Origin: Gemmatimonadota bacterium | GTDB lineage: Bacteria > Gemmatimonadota > Gemmatimonadetes > Longimicrobiales > Gaopeijiaceae | Assembly: GCA_030428885.1 (NCBI GenBank) | Contig: JAUIEJ010000016.1 | Span: forward strand, 1 to 64,000 | Direction: 5' to 3' | DNA: 64,000 nt | Part shown: positions 32,999 to 40,373 of the stretch, piece after piece | Position numbering within the stretch: position 1 is the stretch's first letter | How the letters are laid out: every line of letters starts with the position of its first letter | Notes under the pieces: generated by a model | The model's database searches: none | What the model saw: the letters and a program-made list of their open reading frames with translations, nothing else | Told to the model about the DNA's origin: nothing | Made by a program: the position numbers and the translations under genes

Positions 32999-35640
32999 AT
33001 CGGATCGATGCGGGCCGCCCGCAGCGCCGGGAGCAGCCCCACCGAGGTAGCCAGGGCGGACAGGAGTCCCACGGCGGCGATCCAGGTCACCGGATCGGCC
33101 GGCGTGACGCCGAACAGCAGCCGGTCCAGGAGTCCCACGGTGGCCACCGTGAGTCCCGCCCCGGCGGCGAGCCCGAGCCCCACCAGCCCCACGACCCGGA
33201 CGAGGAGCGATCGCACGACCCCTCCGGGTTCGGCCCCGATGGCGAGGCGGATCCCGATCTCCCGGCGGCGCAGCTCGACGCCGTACGACAGCACCCCGTA
33301 CAGCCCCACCAGGGCGAGGGCCAGGGCCACGGCGGCGAGGGTGCCGGTGACGGCCGACAGGACACGCACCGGACCGCTCCGGGCCCGGACTTCGTCGCTC
33401 AGGGCCGCCACGTCGTCCAGGGGGAGGTCGGGTCGGAGTTCGGCCACGGCCCCCTGGAGCGGTTCGACCAACGCCCGGGGATCGCCCCGGGTCCGGAGGA
33501 ACACGGTCATCTCCCGGACGGGCTGCTGGGCGTGGGGGAGATAGATGGCGGGAGGCACCGGAGCGGTGGGGCCCGCGAAGTGGACATCGGCCACGATCCC
33601 CACGATTTCGAGGGGGCCCGAGTCCCTTCCCCAGAAGTCGCCGTAGTCCACCCGGGTGCCCACCACGGCGGCCCCGGGCTCGAAGTACCGCTCGGCGAAG
33701 GCCTCGTTGACCACGGCCACCGGGGCCGTTTCGGATCCATCGGTGGGCTCGATTCCCCGACCTTCCACCACCGGGATCTCCAGCGTGGCGAAATACCCCG
33801 CGTCCACCGGCCGGTAGATGGCCGAAGGGCCCCGCCCGGCGACCTCCCGGGGCCGGTCGGCGAAGTGGAACCCGTTGTTCCATCCTTCGTCGATGGGAGC
33901 CTGATAGGCGAACCCCACCGACTCCACCCCGGGAACGCCGGCCAGGCGGTCGGCGAGGGTCCGGAAGAAGTCGACGTGCTGTGGCCACTCGGGCGAGACG
34001 AACGGCGTGGGCATGCGAAGGTCGGCCATGAGCACCCCGTCGCTCCGGAAGCCCGGGTCGACCCGCGCAGCCTCGCCGAGGGAGCGCAGGATCAAGCCCG
34101 TGGACGTCAGGAGGACGACGGTGCCGGCGATCTGAGCCACCACCAGGGCGGAGCGGAGCCGCTGCCCGCCCCCCGTGGTGCCCCGGGCGCTTCGGAGCCA
34201 CCGTCCGGGCGAGCCGAGGCGGGCCACGGGCAGCAGGCCCACCGACAGGGCCGCCAACGCTCCCACCACCGCCGCCACCCCCAGGGTGGGCAGGTCCAAC
34301 GTCGCCGCGCCGAGCCGCGGAAGCAGCCCGGGTTGGGTGGCCCGGGCCAGGGAGAGGAGGAGCACGGAGAGTCCCACGCCCCCCGCCACGCCCCCGCCGG
34401 CCAGCCAGGCCGATTCGGCGAGGAGCACGCCCGCCCGGGATCCCACACCGCCGCCCAGGGCCTCCCGCACCGCCATCTCGGTGGCCCGGGCCGACGTGCG
34501 GGTGAGGGTGAGGGCGGCGACGTTCATGACCGCCAGCAGGAGCACGATGGCGCAGCCCGCGAAGAGGAGCGCCATGGGTCCCCGGGCGGGGCCGGCGAGG
34601 AGCTCCTGGACCGGCACGGCGAACACCCGCTCGTCGACGTGCTCCTCGAATTCGCCGGAGAGCTCGTCGGACACGGCGCGGAGCTCGGCCTCGGCCCCCT
34701 CGAGGCTCGCCCTCGGCGCGAGGCGAGCCAGCACCGACACGTTGTGGAGCCCGCGCACCGACCGACCGGAGCTGAAATACGACGGCCCGTGGGCGATCCA
34801 GACGTCGGTGTCGCTCGTGGGGAGGGTGCCCACCGGGGGCAGACCCTGGAACGCCCGGTCCAGCACTCCCACCACCTCGTACGACACGCCGTTGACGGAG
34901 ATGGAGCGGCCCACCATGGCCGGATCCTCCCCGTACCGCGACCGCCAGAGCCGGTGGGAGAGCACCGCCACCAGCGGCGCGTCGGCGTTCTGGTCCGCGG
35001 GCTGGAGGAGCCGGCCCGCCTCGGCCTGGAGGCCCGTGACCTCGAAGAACCTCCCCGTGACCGCCGTGAGCTGGACCCGAAGGGGCGGCACGCCGTCGGG
35101 GAATTCCAGCACCGGCGCATCGCTCAACCAGGCCGCGGTGGCCTCGAAGGTCCGGCTCCGGTCGGTGACGTCCACGAACTGGGGGAACGACAGGAGGTAG
35201 CTCGCCTCCAGCCCTACCCCGGGATCGTCGGTATCCACCACCCGCAGCGCCACCAGCTCGTCCGGGTCCGTGAACGGCGGGGGCTGGAGCAGAACGGCCC
35301 GCGCCACGGCGAAGACCGTGGTGAACGCCGTGAGCCCCAGGGCCAACGTGACCACGGCGGTGGCCGAGTAGGCCGGTGCACGAAGGAGCGAGCGCGCGGC
35401 CTGTCGGCAGGTCCGGCCCATGGATTCCAGCAGTTGCATGACTCCCCCTCCCCTCTTCGATCGTCCCAGGCGCAGCCGGATCTCGACCGCGTTCCCCACC
35501 ATCCGAAGTGTCGCCAGCCCGCGTCCCCGGCGTGCGTCCGCGGCCCACTCCTCCCTCAGGTCCCCCAGCATGTGGTGGCCCCGCTCCCCCGGAGGCAGGA
35601 GACGGCGCACCACGGTGTCCGCCCACCGCGGCGGCCTCAT
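32977..35640 (-). CDS. ADOP-type FtsX/MacB-like ABC permease (module 1)
   Basis: An 887-residue membrane protein. The first 80 residues are the permease prefix domain 2 (RWADTVVRRLLPPGERGHHMLGDLREEW). A MacB-like half follows, with a first transmembrane segment near TAVVTLALGLTAFTTVFAVA, a large extracytoplasmic domain, three helices, then a second copy of the same arrangement ending in PALRAARIDPIQALRGD. This duplicated form is the acidobacterial duplicated orphan permease; no partner ATPase gene is near. MacB relatives work as mechanotransmitters with substrate-export pumps. It overlaps the PadR stop by ATGA, so its expression is tied to that regulator. Confidence 0.92.
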   Translation of the reverse strand: MRPPRWADTVVRRLLPPGERGHHMLGDLREEWAADARRGRGLATLRMVGNAVEIRLRLGRSKRGGGVMQLLESMGRTCRQAARSLLRAPAYSATAVVTLALGLTAFTTVFAVARAVLLQPPPFTDPDELVALRVVDTDDPGVGLEASYLLSFPQFVDVTDRSRTFEATAAWLSDAPVLEFPDGVPPLRVQLTAVTGRFFEVTGLQAEAGRLLQPADQNADAPLVAVLSHRLWRSRYGEDPAMVGRSISVNGVSYEVVGVLDRAFQGLPPVGTLPTSDTDVWIAHGPSYFSSGRSVRGLHNVSVLARLAPRASLEGAEAELRAVSDELSGEFEEHVDERVFAVPVQELLAGPARGPMALLFAGCAIVLLLAVMNVAALTLTRTSARATEMAVREALGGGVGSRAGVLLAESAWLAGGGVAGGVGLSVLLLSLARATQPGLLPRLGAATLDLPTLGVAAVVGALAALSVGLLPVARLGSPGRWLRSARGTTGGGQRLRSALVVAQIAGTVVLLTSTGLILRSLGEAARVDPGFRSDGVLMADLRMPTPFVSPEWPQHVDFFRTLADRLAGVPGVESVGFAYQAPIDEGWNNGFHFADRPREVAGRGPSAIYRPVDAGYFATLEIPVVEGRGIEPTDGSETAPVAVVNEAFAERYFEPGAAVVGTRVDYGDFWGRDSGPLEIVGIVADVHFAGPTAPVPPAIYLPHAQQPVREMTVFLRTRGDPRALVEPLQGAVAELRPDLPLDDVAALSDEVRARSGPVRVLSAVTGTLAAVALALALVGLYGVLSYGVELRRREIGIRLAIGAEPGGVVRSLLVRVVGLVGLGLAAGAGLTVATVGLLDRLLFGVTPADPVTWIAAVGLLSALATSVGLLPALRAARIDPIQALRGD

Positions 35641-35969
35641 CCCAGGGCTCCCTCCAGCCCGTCCCAGAGTCCCAGGAGGATCCTCCGGGTGTGGCGCAGG
35701 CCGGCGAGTCCCTCCTCGGTGACCACGTAGCGGCGCCGGGGAATCCCGCCCCGGCTCGGTGTGGATTCCGACAGCTCCCACCGTACCAGGCCCTTCTCCT
35801 CCATGCGCTCCAGCGTCTTGTAGAGGGCTCCCCGGGACACCTCCCGCTCCCCCTCCTCCCGCAGAGCGCGGCGGAGGTGGATGCCGTGGGCCCGTTCCCC
35901 CAACCGGAGCACGGTGAGGAGGACGAGCTGCTCGAGGTCGCCGAGGCGAGGGATGTCGTGGAGGCTCAT
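35637..35969 (-). CDS. PadR-family transcriptional regulator (module 1)
   Basis: A 110-residue winged-helix repressor from the ATG at MSLHDIPRLGDLEQLVLLTVLRLGERAHGIHLRRALREE. The recognition helix and wing are visible in VSRGALYKTLERMEEKGLVRWELSESTPSRGGIPRRRYVVTEEG, and the short C-terminal helix gives dimerisation. PadR proteins usually repress their own operon and nearby transporter genes and release DNA on binding a small ligand. The stop overlaps the ADOP start (ATGA). Just upstream is a sigma70-like promoter with a palindrome over its -10 box, so self-repression is likely. Confidence 0.9.
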   Translation of the reverse strand: MSLHDIPRLGDLEQLVLLTVLRLGERAHGIHLRRALREEGEREVSRGALYKTLERMEEKGLVRWELSESTPSRGGIPRRRYVVTEEGLAGLRHTRRILLGLWDGLEGALG

Positions 35970-35988
35970 GGGCGGCGCATCGGTGTCG

Positions 35989-36037
35989 CACTTGTAGTCA
36001 GTGTCGACACTGTAGTCACCGCGGGACGTCACCGCAA
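35989..36037 (-). promoter_or_regulatory. PadR module-1 promoter with overlapping palindromic operator
   Basis: On the minus strand, TTGCGG (36032-36037) and TACAGT (36009-36014) are separated by 17 bp, a good sigma70-type match. A perfect 12-bp palindrome, AGTGTCGACACT (36000-36011), overlaps the -10 and probable start site. It is flanked by two copies of TGACTACA (complements at 35993-36000 and 36011-36018). Placement fits a PadR operator, not experimentally known. Confidence 0.6.
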
Positions 36038-36041
36038 GGCG

Positions 36042-36950
36042 TCAGCCGCCCGGCCCCTCCCCGCTGGGGATCTGGGCCGCGGCGATGACGTCCAGGTTGG
36101 GCAGCATCACGATCTCGATGCGGCGATTGCGGCGGCGTCCCTCGGGGGTGTCGTTGTCGGCCACCGGCCGGTATTCGCCGTAGCCCGCACCCGAGAGGGT
36201 CGCCGGGGTGACGCCCCGATCCACCAACAGGCGCACCACCGAGAGAGCCCGGGCGGTGGAGAGCTCCCAGTTGGACGGAAAGCGGGCGGTGGCGATGGGC
36301 ACGTTGTCGGTGTGCCCCTCGACCTGGAAGCTCCGGTCTCCGATGTCGGCCAGAACCGCGGCCACCTCCCCCAGGGTGCTCCGGCCGTCGGCCCCCAGGG
36401 TCGCACTCCCGGACTCGAAGAGGATGTCCTGGGGCAACTGGATCACCATGCGGCCCCGATCGATGGCAACGCTGAGGCGACCGGCGTCGATGAGGGAGCG
36501 GAAGCGCCCGATGACTTCTTCGTAGATGGCGTTCCGCTGGCGCACTTCCCGCTCGATGGCCGAGAGGGATTGGAGGCGCTGGTTCAGGCGCTGGAACTCG
36601 GCGCCCCGCTCCCGCTGGAGCAGCTCCAGGCGGTACACCTCGGTGCGGGCTTCCTCGAAGCGGGCTTCGGCCTCGTCCCGGTGGGCCGCCATGGCCACCA
36701 GGGAGTCCCGCACCGCCGCGAGCTGGGACTCCAGGCGGGCCTCCTCCGCCGCGTTCGCCTCCCGCGTCTCGGCCAGCGACGCCTCGAGATCGGCGACGCG
36801 TTCGTTCATCGCCACCTGGAGGGCCTGCTCGTCCATGCGGGCCCGGGCCAGGGCATCCACGGTCGCCTGATGGGTGCTCTTCTTCACGCACCCGGAGGTG
36901 AGGAGGACTGCGACGAGACTCGAGGCGAGGACGGCGGTGGGGGCGCGCAT
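36042..36950 (-). CDS. OmpA/MotB-type peptidoglycan-binding lipoprotein
   Basis: A 302-residue lipoprotein (lipobox LLTSGC). The N-terminal half is a long coiled coil (ALARARMDEQALQVAMNERVADLEASLAETREANAAEEARLESQLAAVRDSL and beyond; only the pattern matters). The C-terminal domain, from about residue 175, is OmpA-like: DILFESGSATLGADG, VEGHTDNVPI, NWELSTARALSVVR, GYGEYRPVADNDTPEGRRRNRRIEI. It probably tethers the outer membrane to the wall. The ATG at 36950 begins MRAPTAV; a GTG two codons upstream would overlap the hydrolase stop as GTGA, and either may be used. It is co-transcribed with the alpha/beta hydrolase. Confidence 0.9.
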   Translation of the reverse strand: MRAPTAVLASSLVAVLLTSGCVKKSTHQATVDALARARMDEQALQVAMNERVADLEASLAETREANAAEEARLESQLAAVRDSLVAMAAHRDEAEARFEEARTEVYRLELLQRERGAEFQRLNQRLQSLSAIEREVRQRNAIYEEVIGRFRSLIDAGRLSVAIDRGRMVIQLPQDILFESGSATLGADGRSTLGEVAAVLADIGDRSFQVEGHTDNVPIATARFPSNWELSTARALSVVRLLVDRGVTPATLSGAGYGEYRPVADNDTPEGRRRNRRIEIVMLPNLDVIAAAQIPSGEGPGG

Positions 36951-36952
36951 GG

Positions 36953-37906
36953 TCACGATCCCCCTCCCACCTCGTGGACGAATCCGCTGAGCGCGCGGAC
37001 GAACCGCGGCATGCAGCGCTCCATGTGGGCGGCGTGATCGCAGCCGGGAAGGACGACCCATGCCTTGTGGCCGGTGTGGAGGCCCTCGAAGAGCCGGGCC
37101 TGGGTCCCGGTGGGCGCGATGGGGTCGAACTCCCCCTGAAGGATCAGGGTGGGCACCCGGAGCGAATCGGGCGAGAGCGCGTTGAACTGGTCGGCCCGTC
37201 GAATGTCCACGCGCACCGGATCGGCTTCGAGGGCGGCCGCGGCGAACGCGTCCACGGCCCGCTCCGAGATGGAGCCGGGGGTGATGAAGTCGCTCCGGGC
37301 CGCCTCGTCGGTGGTGGGGTTCCGGGGCGGGGCCTCGGGAGACCCGTCGGCGGGGAGCGTCACGGCCGGGTCCTTCCAGTAACCGTAGAGGGCCACGCCC
37401 GAGAGCAGCTCGGGATGGCGCTGGGCGGCGAGGTGGGCCGTGGTCGAGCCGAAGGACCATCCGAGGACGGCGGGGCGGGCGCCGTCGGGATGGCGCTCCC
37501 CCAGCCACTCCAACACCCGGGCCACGTCGGCGGCCATGCGGTCGGGCTCCAGCCAGCCGGTGGAATCCCGGGGGGTGGCCCCGTACCCCCGGGCGTCCAG
37601 GGCGTAGGTGGCGATCCCGTCGGCGGCGAGGGCTTCCATGAGGGAGAGGGACTCGCCTGTGACCTGGAGATCGAAGTCGGGAAGCGAACTCCAGGTGCGC
37701 CCGTGGAGCAGGAGCACCACGGCGCCGGCGTCGTCGGGCACCCGGGACCATACGGTGAGAGGGTGCCCGTCGCTCTCCACCACGTGGGACTCCAGGGCCG
37801 GCGGCTCCCCCGGCCCGTCGTCGGCGCTGGGGAGGGGGGCGGGGGCACAGGCGCCGACCATGGCGACGAGGGCGACGAAAGGCACGACCGCGAACGAGCG
37901 AACCAT
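36953..37906 (-). CDS. Alpha/beta-hydrolase lipoprotein
   Basis: A 317-residue lipoprotein (AMVGAC lipobox) of the alpha/beta-hydrolase fold. Visible are the oxyanion strand VVLLLHGRTWSS, the YALDARGYGAT turn, the nucleophile elbow AVLGWSFGSTTAHL (Ser), the acid loop LQGEFDPIAP (Asp) and the His in GCDHAAHMERC. It is likely an esterase or peptidase acting at the cell envelope; substrate unknown. A proline- and charge-rich linker follows the lipidated cysteine. It starts at ATG 37906 just before the signal peptide, and its stop overlaps or nearly overlaps the OmpA-like start. Confidence 0.85.
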   Translation of the reverse strand: MVRSFAVVPFVALVAMVGACAPAPLPSADDGPGEPPALESHVVESDGHPLTVWSRVPDDAGAVVLLLHGRTWSSLPDFDLQVTGESLSLMEALAADGIATYALDARGYGATPRDSTGWLEPDRMAADVARVLEWLGERHPDGARPAVLGWSFGSTTAHLAAQRHPELLSGVALYGYWKDPAVTLPADGSPEAPPRNPTTDEAARSDFITPGSISERAVDAFAAAALEADPVRVDIRRADQFNALSPDSLRVPTLILQGEFDPIAPTGTQARLFEGLHTGHKAWVVLPGCDHAAHMERCMPRFVRALSGFVHEVGGGS

Positions 37907-37999
37907 CGGGGTCTCCGGGGGAGGGCCGTGGACCCGGCCGATGCCGGGCCCTCGGCTACCATGCTCCACCGGGTCCCTCCCCGCCAGAGGGGCCCCGGG

Positions 38000-38761
38000 C
38001 TATCGAGCCCCGCCCGGGTGGCCTTCCGAGGACGGTACCACGAGGGTCTCCAGGCCCCGGTCGAGGTCCGACACGAGGGCCGTCGCGTCGCTCCGCGGCC
38101 GAACGCCTCCCCCCACCAGATACGCCCCGGGCGTGATCACCTCCAGCCGTTCCGTCGGGCCCGACCAGGCGAACCCGACGAAGGTGGCGAAGTCGTCCAG
38201 GTGGATCGGGCTCCCCTGCGACGGACGCCCGGGCCGGAGGCGCCCGTAGACGCCGTACCGGCGGGCCCCCTCGGCCCAGCCGACCTGGACCAGTCCCCGG
38301 CTCCCGTCCCGGGAGACCCGGGGCAGCCCGCTCCCGACCGAACCCGCCACGTCCCGGGACGGCGACGTGGCGAAGGCGCCCAGGGGCCGCCCCTCCACGG
38401 CCAGCCCCGCGTCCACCCCTCCGAGCTGGGCCGCCATGAGGCGGACCACGCCCTCGAACCGGGTTCTCTCAGCGGTGTCCCACGCCGACCATCGGTCCCC
38501 TTCCAGAACGAGGGCGTCGGGGCCCCCGGCACCCATCACCTGGACCAGGAGTCCATCCTCGTCGGACTCGGCCAGGAGGACGGCGAAGCCGCCCTGGCCG
38601 GAGTCGGCCCGGAGAAGGTCGAGGCCCGTCGTGGTGGACCAGAAGAGTCCCCCGTGGAATCCCGGTCCGGCCCACCGCATCTGGCGATCGGTGGAGGTCT
38701 GGGCCACCAGGGACGTCCCCGTGACCGACAGCAGCGCGCCCATGAGAGCGATCCTGTTCAT
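38000..38761 (-). CDS. Secreted protein of unknown function (PadR-operon partner)
   Basis: A 253-residue protein with a signal peptide (MNRIALMGALLSVTGTSLVAQ). The mature part is glycine-rich and mostly beta-like, with the segments FHGGLFWSTTTGLDLL, GGFAVLLAESDEDGLLVQVMGAGG and DLDRGLETLVVPSSEG. There are no cysteines in the mature part, no transmembrane helix and no motif I recognise. The start overlaps the PadR stop (ATGA), and the retropepsin-like gene lies upstream of PadR, so it belongs to a three-gene operon. It could be an extracellular ligand-binding or surface protein, but I cannot assign a function. Confidence 0.65.
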   Translation of the reverse strand: MNRIALMGALLSVTGTSLVAQTSTDRQMRWAGPGFHGGLFWSTTTGLDLLRADSGQGGFAVLLAESDEDGLLVQVMGAGGPDALVLEGDRWSAWDTAERTRFEGVVRLMAAQLGGVDAGLAVEGRPLGAFATSPSRDVAGSVGSGLPRVSRDGSRGLVQVGWAEGARRYGVYGRLRPGRPSQGSPIHLDDFATFVGFAWSGPTERLEVITPGAYLVGGGVRPRSDATALVSDLDRGLETLVVPSSEGHPGGAR

Positions 38762-39351
38762 TCGTCTTCCCCTTCCCCGGTTCCCTGTTCAGTGGGCGCC
38801 GCCACCGCCGCCTCGCGGTCGAGTTCGTCGGCAATCTCCGTCAGCCACCGGATCCGTGCATCCAGCACGAGGCGCGCCCCCCGGTTCGCCCGGGCCGCGC
38901 CTGCCGCACCCCGGGCCGACATCTCCGCCCCGAAGGCCTCTTCGCCTTCCCGGACGTCGGCGAGGGCGCGCAGCGCGCCGTCGACCAGGCGCCGGCGCGC
39001 CGGAAGCGACAACGAATCCATGAACAAGATGCGAAGACGGATCGGATCGAACGAGTACCGGGCTTCGTCGTCGGGAATCGACGACGTGAGCCACCCCTGC
39101 AGCGTCTCCCGCCCGGTGTGGGTGAGGGTGTAGGACTGCGTGCCCCGCCGGTCGTCGGGGACCGGGGTTCCCTCCACGAGGCCCGCGGCGTCGAGCCGAC
39201 GCATGGCGGGATAGATGGCCCCCGCGCTGCCGCTCCAGTGCGACGAAGGCGATCGCTCGAAGATCTTGCGGATCCCGTAGGCGGTGGCGGGCCCGTACCG
39301 GTGGAGGATCCCCAGAATCGCCCGCTCCAGGGGAGAGGAACCGCCGCCCAC
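38758..39351 (-). CDS. PadR-family transcriptional regulator (long form)
   Basis: A 197-residue regulator. The N-terminal winged helix spans about residues 1-90: SPLERAILGILHRYGPATAYGIRKIFERSPSSHWSGSAGAIYPAMRRLDAAGLVEGTPV then a wing DDRRGTQSYTLTHTGRE. The longer C-terminal helical domain (about 100 residues) is of the PadR subfamily-2 (Vir-like) type, used for dimerisation and possibly ligand sensing. The GTG start lies one base after the retropepsin-like stop, and its own stop overlaps the next gene (ATGA). A palindrome over the operon promoter is its likely operator. Confidence 0.87.
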   Translation of the reverse strand: MGGGSSPLERAILGILHRYGPATAYGIRKIFERSPSSHWSGSAGAIYPAMRRLDAAGLVEGTPVPDDRRGTQSYTLTHTGRETLQGWLTSSIPDDEARYSFDPIRLRILFMDSLSLPARRRLVDGALRALADVREGEEAFGAEMSARGAAGAARANRGARLVLDARIRWLTEIADELDREAAVAAPTEQGTGEGEDE

Positions 39352-39352
39352 C

Positions 39353-40210
39353 TCAGCCTCCCTCGATGCGGATCCGCCGTCGACCCACGTCCACCGTCGT
39401 CCGGGTGCCCAGGAGCGCCGGGGTGCCCACGTTGGCCGTGGGGAACCGTTCGTTCAGGAACACCTGTGGCCTCTCCAGCTCCCATACGCCGAGCCGGATC
39501 CGACCCATGAGCCGCCCGCTCCGGATGGGAAAGGTGCCACTGGCCGAACGACCGGTGCCGGGCTCGAGTGCTCCCTCGAACGCCAGCCGGTGCTCGAGAG
39601 ACGACGGGAGCCCCACGCCGCGCCCGTTGCCGGTGTCCACATGGGCCTCCACGGTGGTGTCGGCCACCTCGAGGTGAAGCGACGGAATCACACTCTGGGG
39701 ATTCGCGAAGGGCAGCGACCCGTCCCCCTCGGTGAGGCGCTCCGACGAAATCCGGAGTTCCCGGGCCGGAAAGTCGAACTCCACCGAGACTCCGGCCAGG
39801 GAAGGAACCCCGAGAACGCCCCGGGCGCCGCCGAGGCCCGAGGTCAGGGTCTCATCGCTCCACGAGACCGCGAACACGTCGCGGAAGATCCACCCCCCGA
39901 TGGCGAGTTGATCCAGACGGTGGGTGCGGCCCGGGGTGGCGCCGCCTCCCGACGGGTCGGCCAACAGCACCTCACCCTCCGACGGAATGCCCAGTTCGGC
40001 CACGAGGTCGGCGTTCAACACCGTGGCCGAGGCGCCGGTATCCAGGACGAAGGGAACCGTCTGCCGTGTTCCGGCGAGGGTGACCTCCACCACGGGCCGC
40101 CCCTCGACGAGGGTGAACGGCACGCGGACCTCCTGGCCCCGGACTCCCCCCGCACTCGACACCATGATCCCTCCTCCCGCGAACAGCACCCCCACGGTGC
40201 GCCCGATCAT
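39353..40210 (-). CDS. Retropepsin-like aspartyl protease, exported
   Basis: A 285-residue protein with a signal-like start ending AGGVRGQ. It has two pepsin-type halves: the first active-site motif FVLDTGASATVLNADLV near residue 60, and a second AHVDTGNGRGVGLP near residue 190. Two DTG motifs in one chain suggest a two-lobed, pepsin-like or internally dimeric retropepsin, as opposed to the one-domain bacterial forms. Substrate unknown. It is the first gene of a PadR-controlled operon; the ATG has a strong AAGGAG ribosome site six bases upstream, immediately after the palindromic operator. Confidence 0.82.
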   Translation of the reverse strand: MIGRTVGVLFAGGGIMVSSAGGVRGQEVRVPFTLVEGRPVVEVTLAGTRQTVPFVLDTGASATVLNADLVAELGIPSEGEVLLADPSGGGATPGRTHRLDQLAIGGWIFRDVFAVSWSDETLTSGLGGARGVLGVPSLAGVSVEFDFPARELRISSERLTEGDGSLPFANPQSVIPSLHLEVADTTVEAHVDTGNGRGVGLPSSLEHRLAFEGALEPGTGRSASGTFPIRSGRLMGRIRLGVWELERPQVFLNERFPTANVGTPALLGTRTTVDVGRRRIRIEGG

Positions 40211-40225
40211 ATGAGTCTCCTTCCA

Positions 40226-40270
40226 ATAGTACGATTCGTACTATCATACGTCGTCGGTGGATCCTGGCAA
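40226..40270 (-). promoter_or_regulatory. Promoter and palindromic operator of the retropepsin-PadR operon
   Basis: On the minus strand, TTGCCA (40265-40270) and TATGAT (40243-40248) are 16 bp apart. A perfect 9-bp inverted repeat with a one-base centre, ATAGTACGA-N-TCGTACTAT (40226-40244), overlaps the end of the -10 box and the expected transcription start, and ends four bases before the ribosome site. This is a textbook repressor position, and the PadR encoded in the operon is the obvious candidate. Confidence 0.72.
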
Positions 40271-40317
40271 GGGGCTTCGGGGCGACGGCGCCAGGGAGCG
40301 GACCCCGCACATACGAC

Positions 40318-40354
40318 CGCGCCCCCGGAGCCCATGGTGGGCCCCGGGGGCGCG
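40318..40354 (-). terminator. Terminator hairpin downstream of nrdJ
   Basis: A 17-bp stem with one mismatch (arms start CGCGCCCCCGG and end CCGGGGGCGCG) and a 3-base loop, 20 bp past the nrdJ stop. There is no U-tract, but the size and position support termination. Confidence 0.7.
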
Positions 40355-40373
40355 TGCACTCCCGTGGATTACC

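Noticed and set aside
32782-35730. A 982-codon plus-strand frame opposite ADOP module 1
   Set aside because: Antisense shadow: no membrane segments or motifs, and it is rich in His/Gln/Gly as expected from complemented codons.
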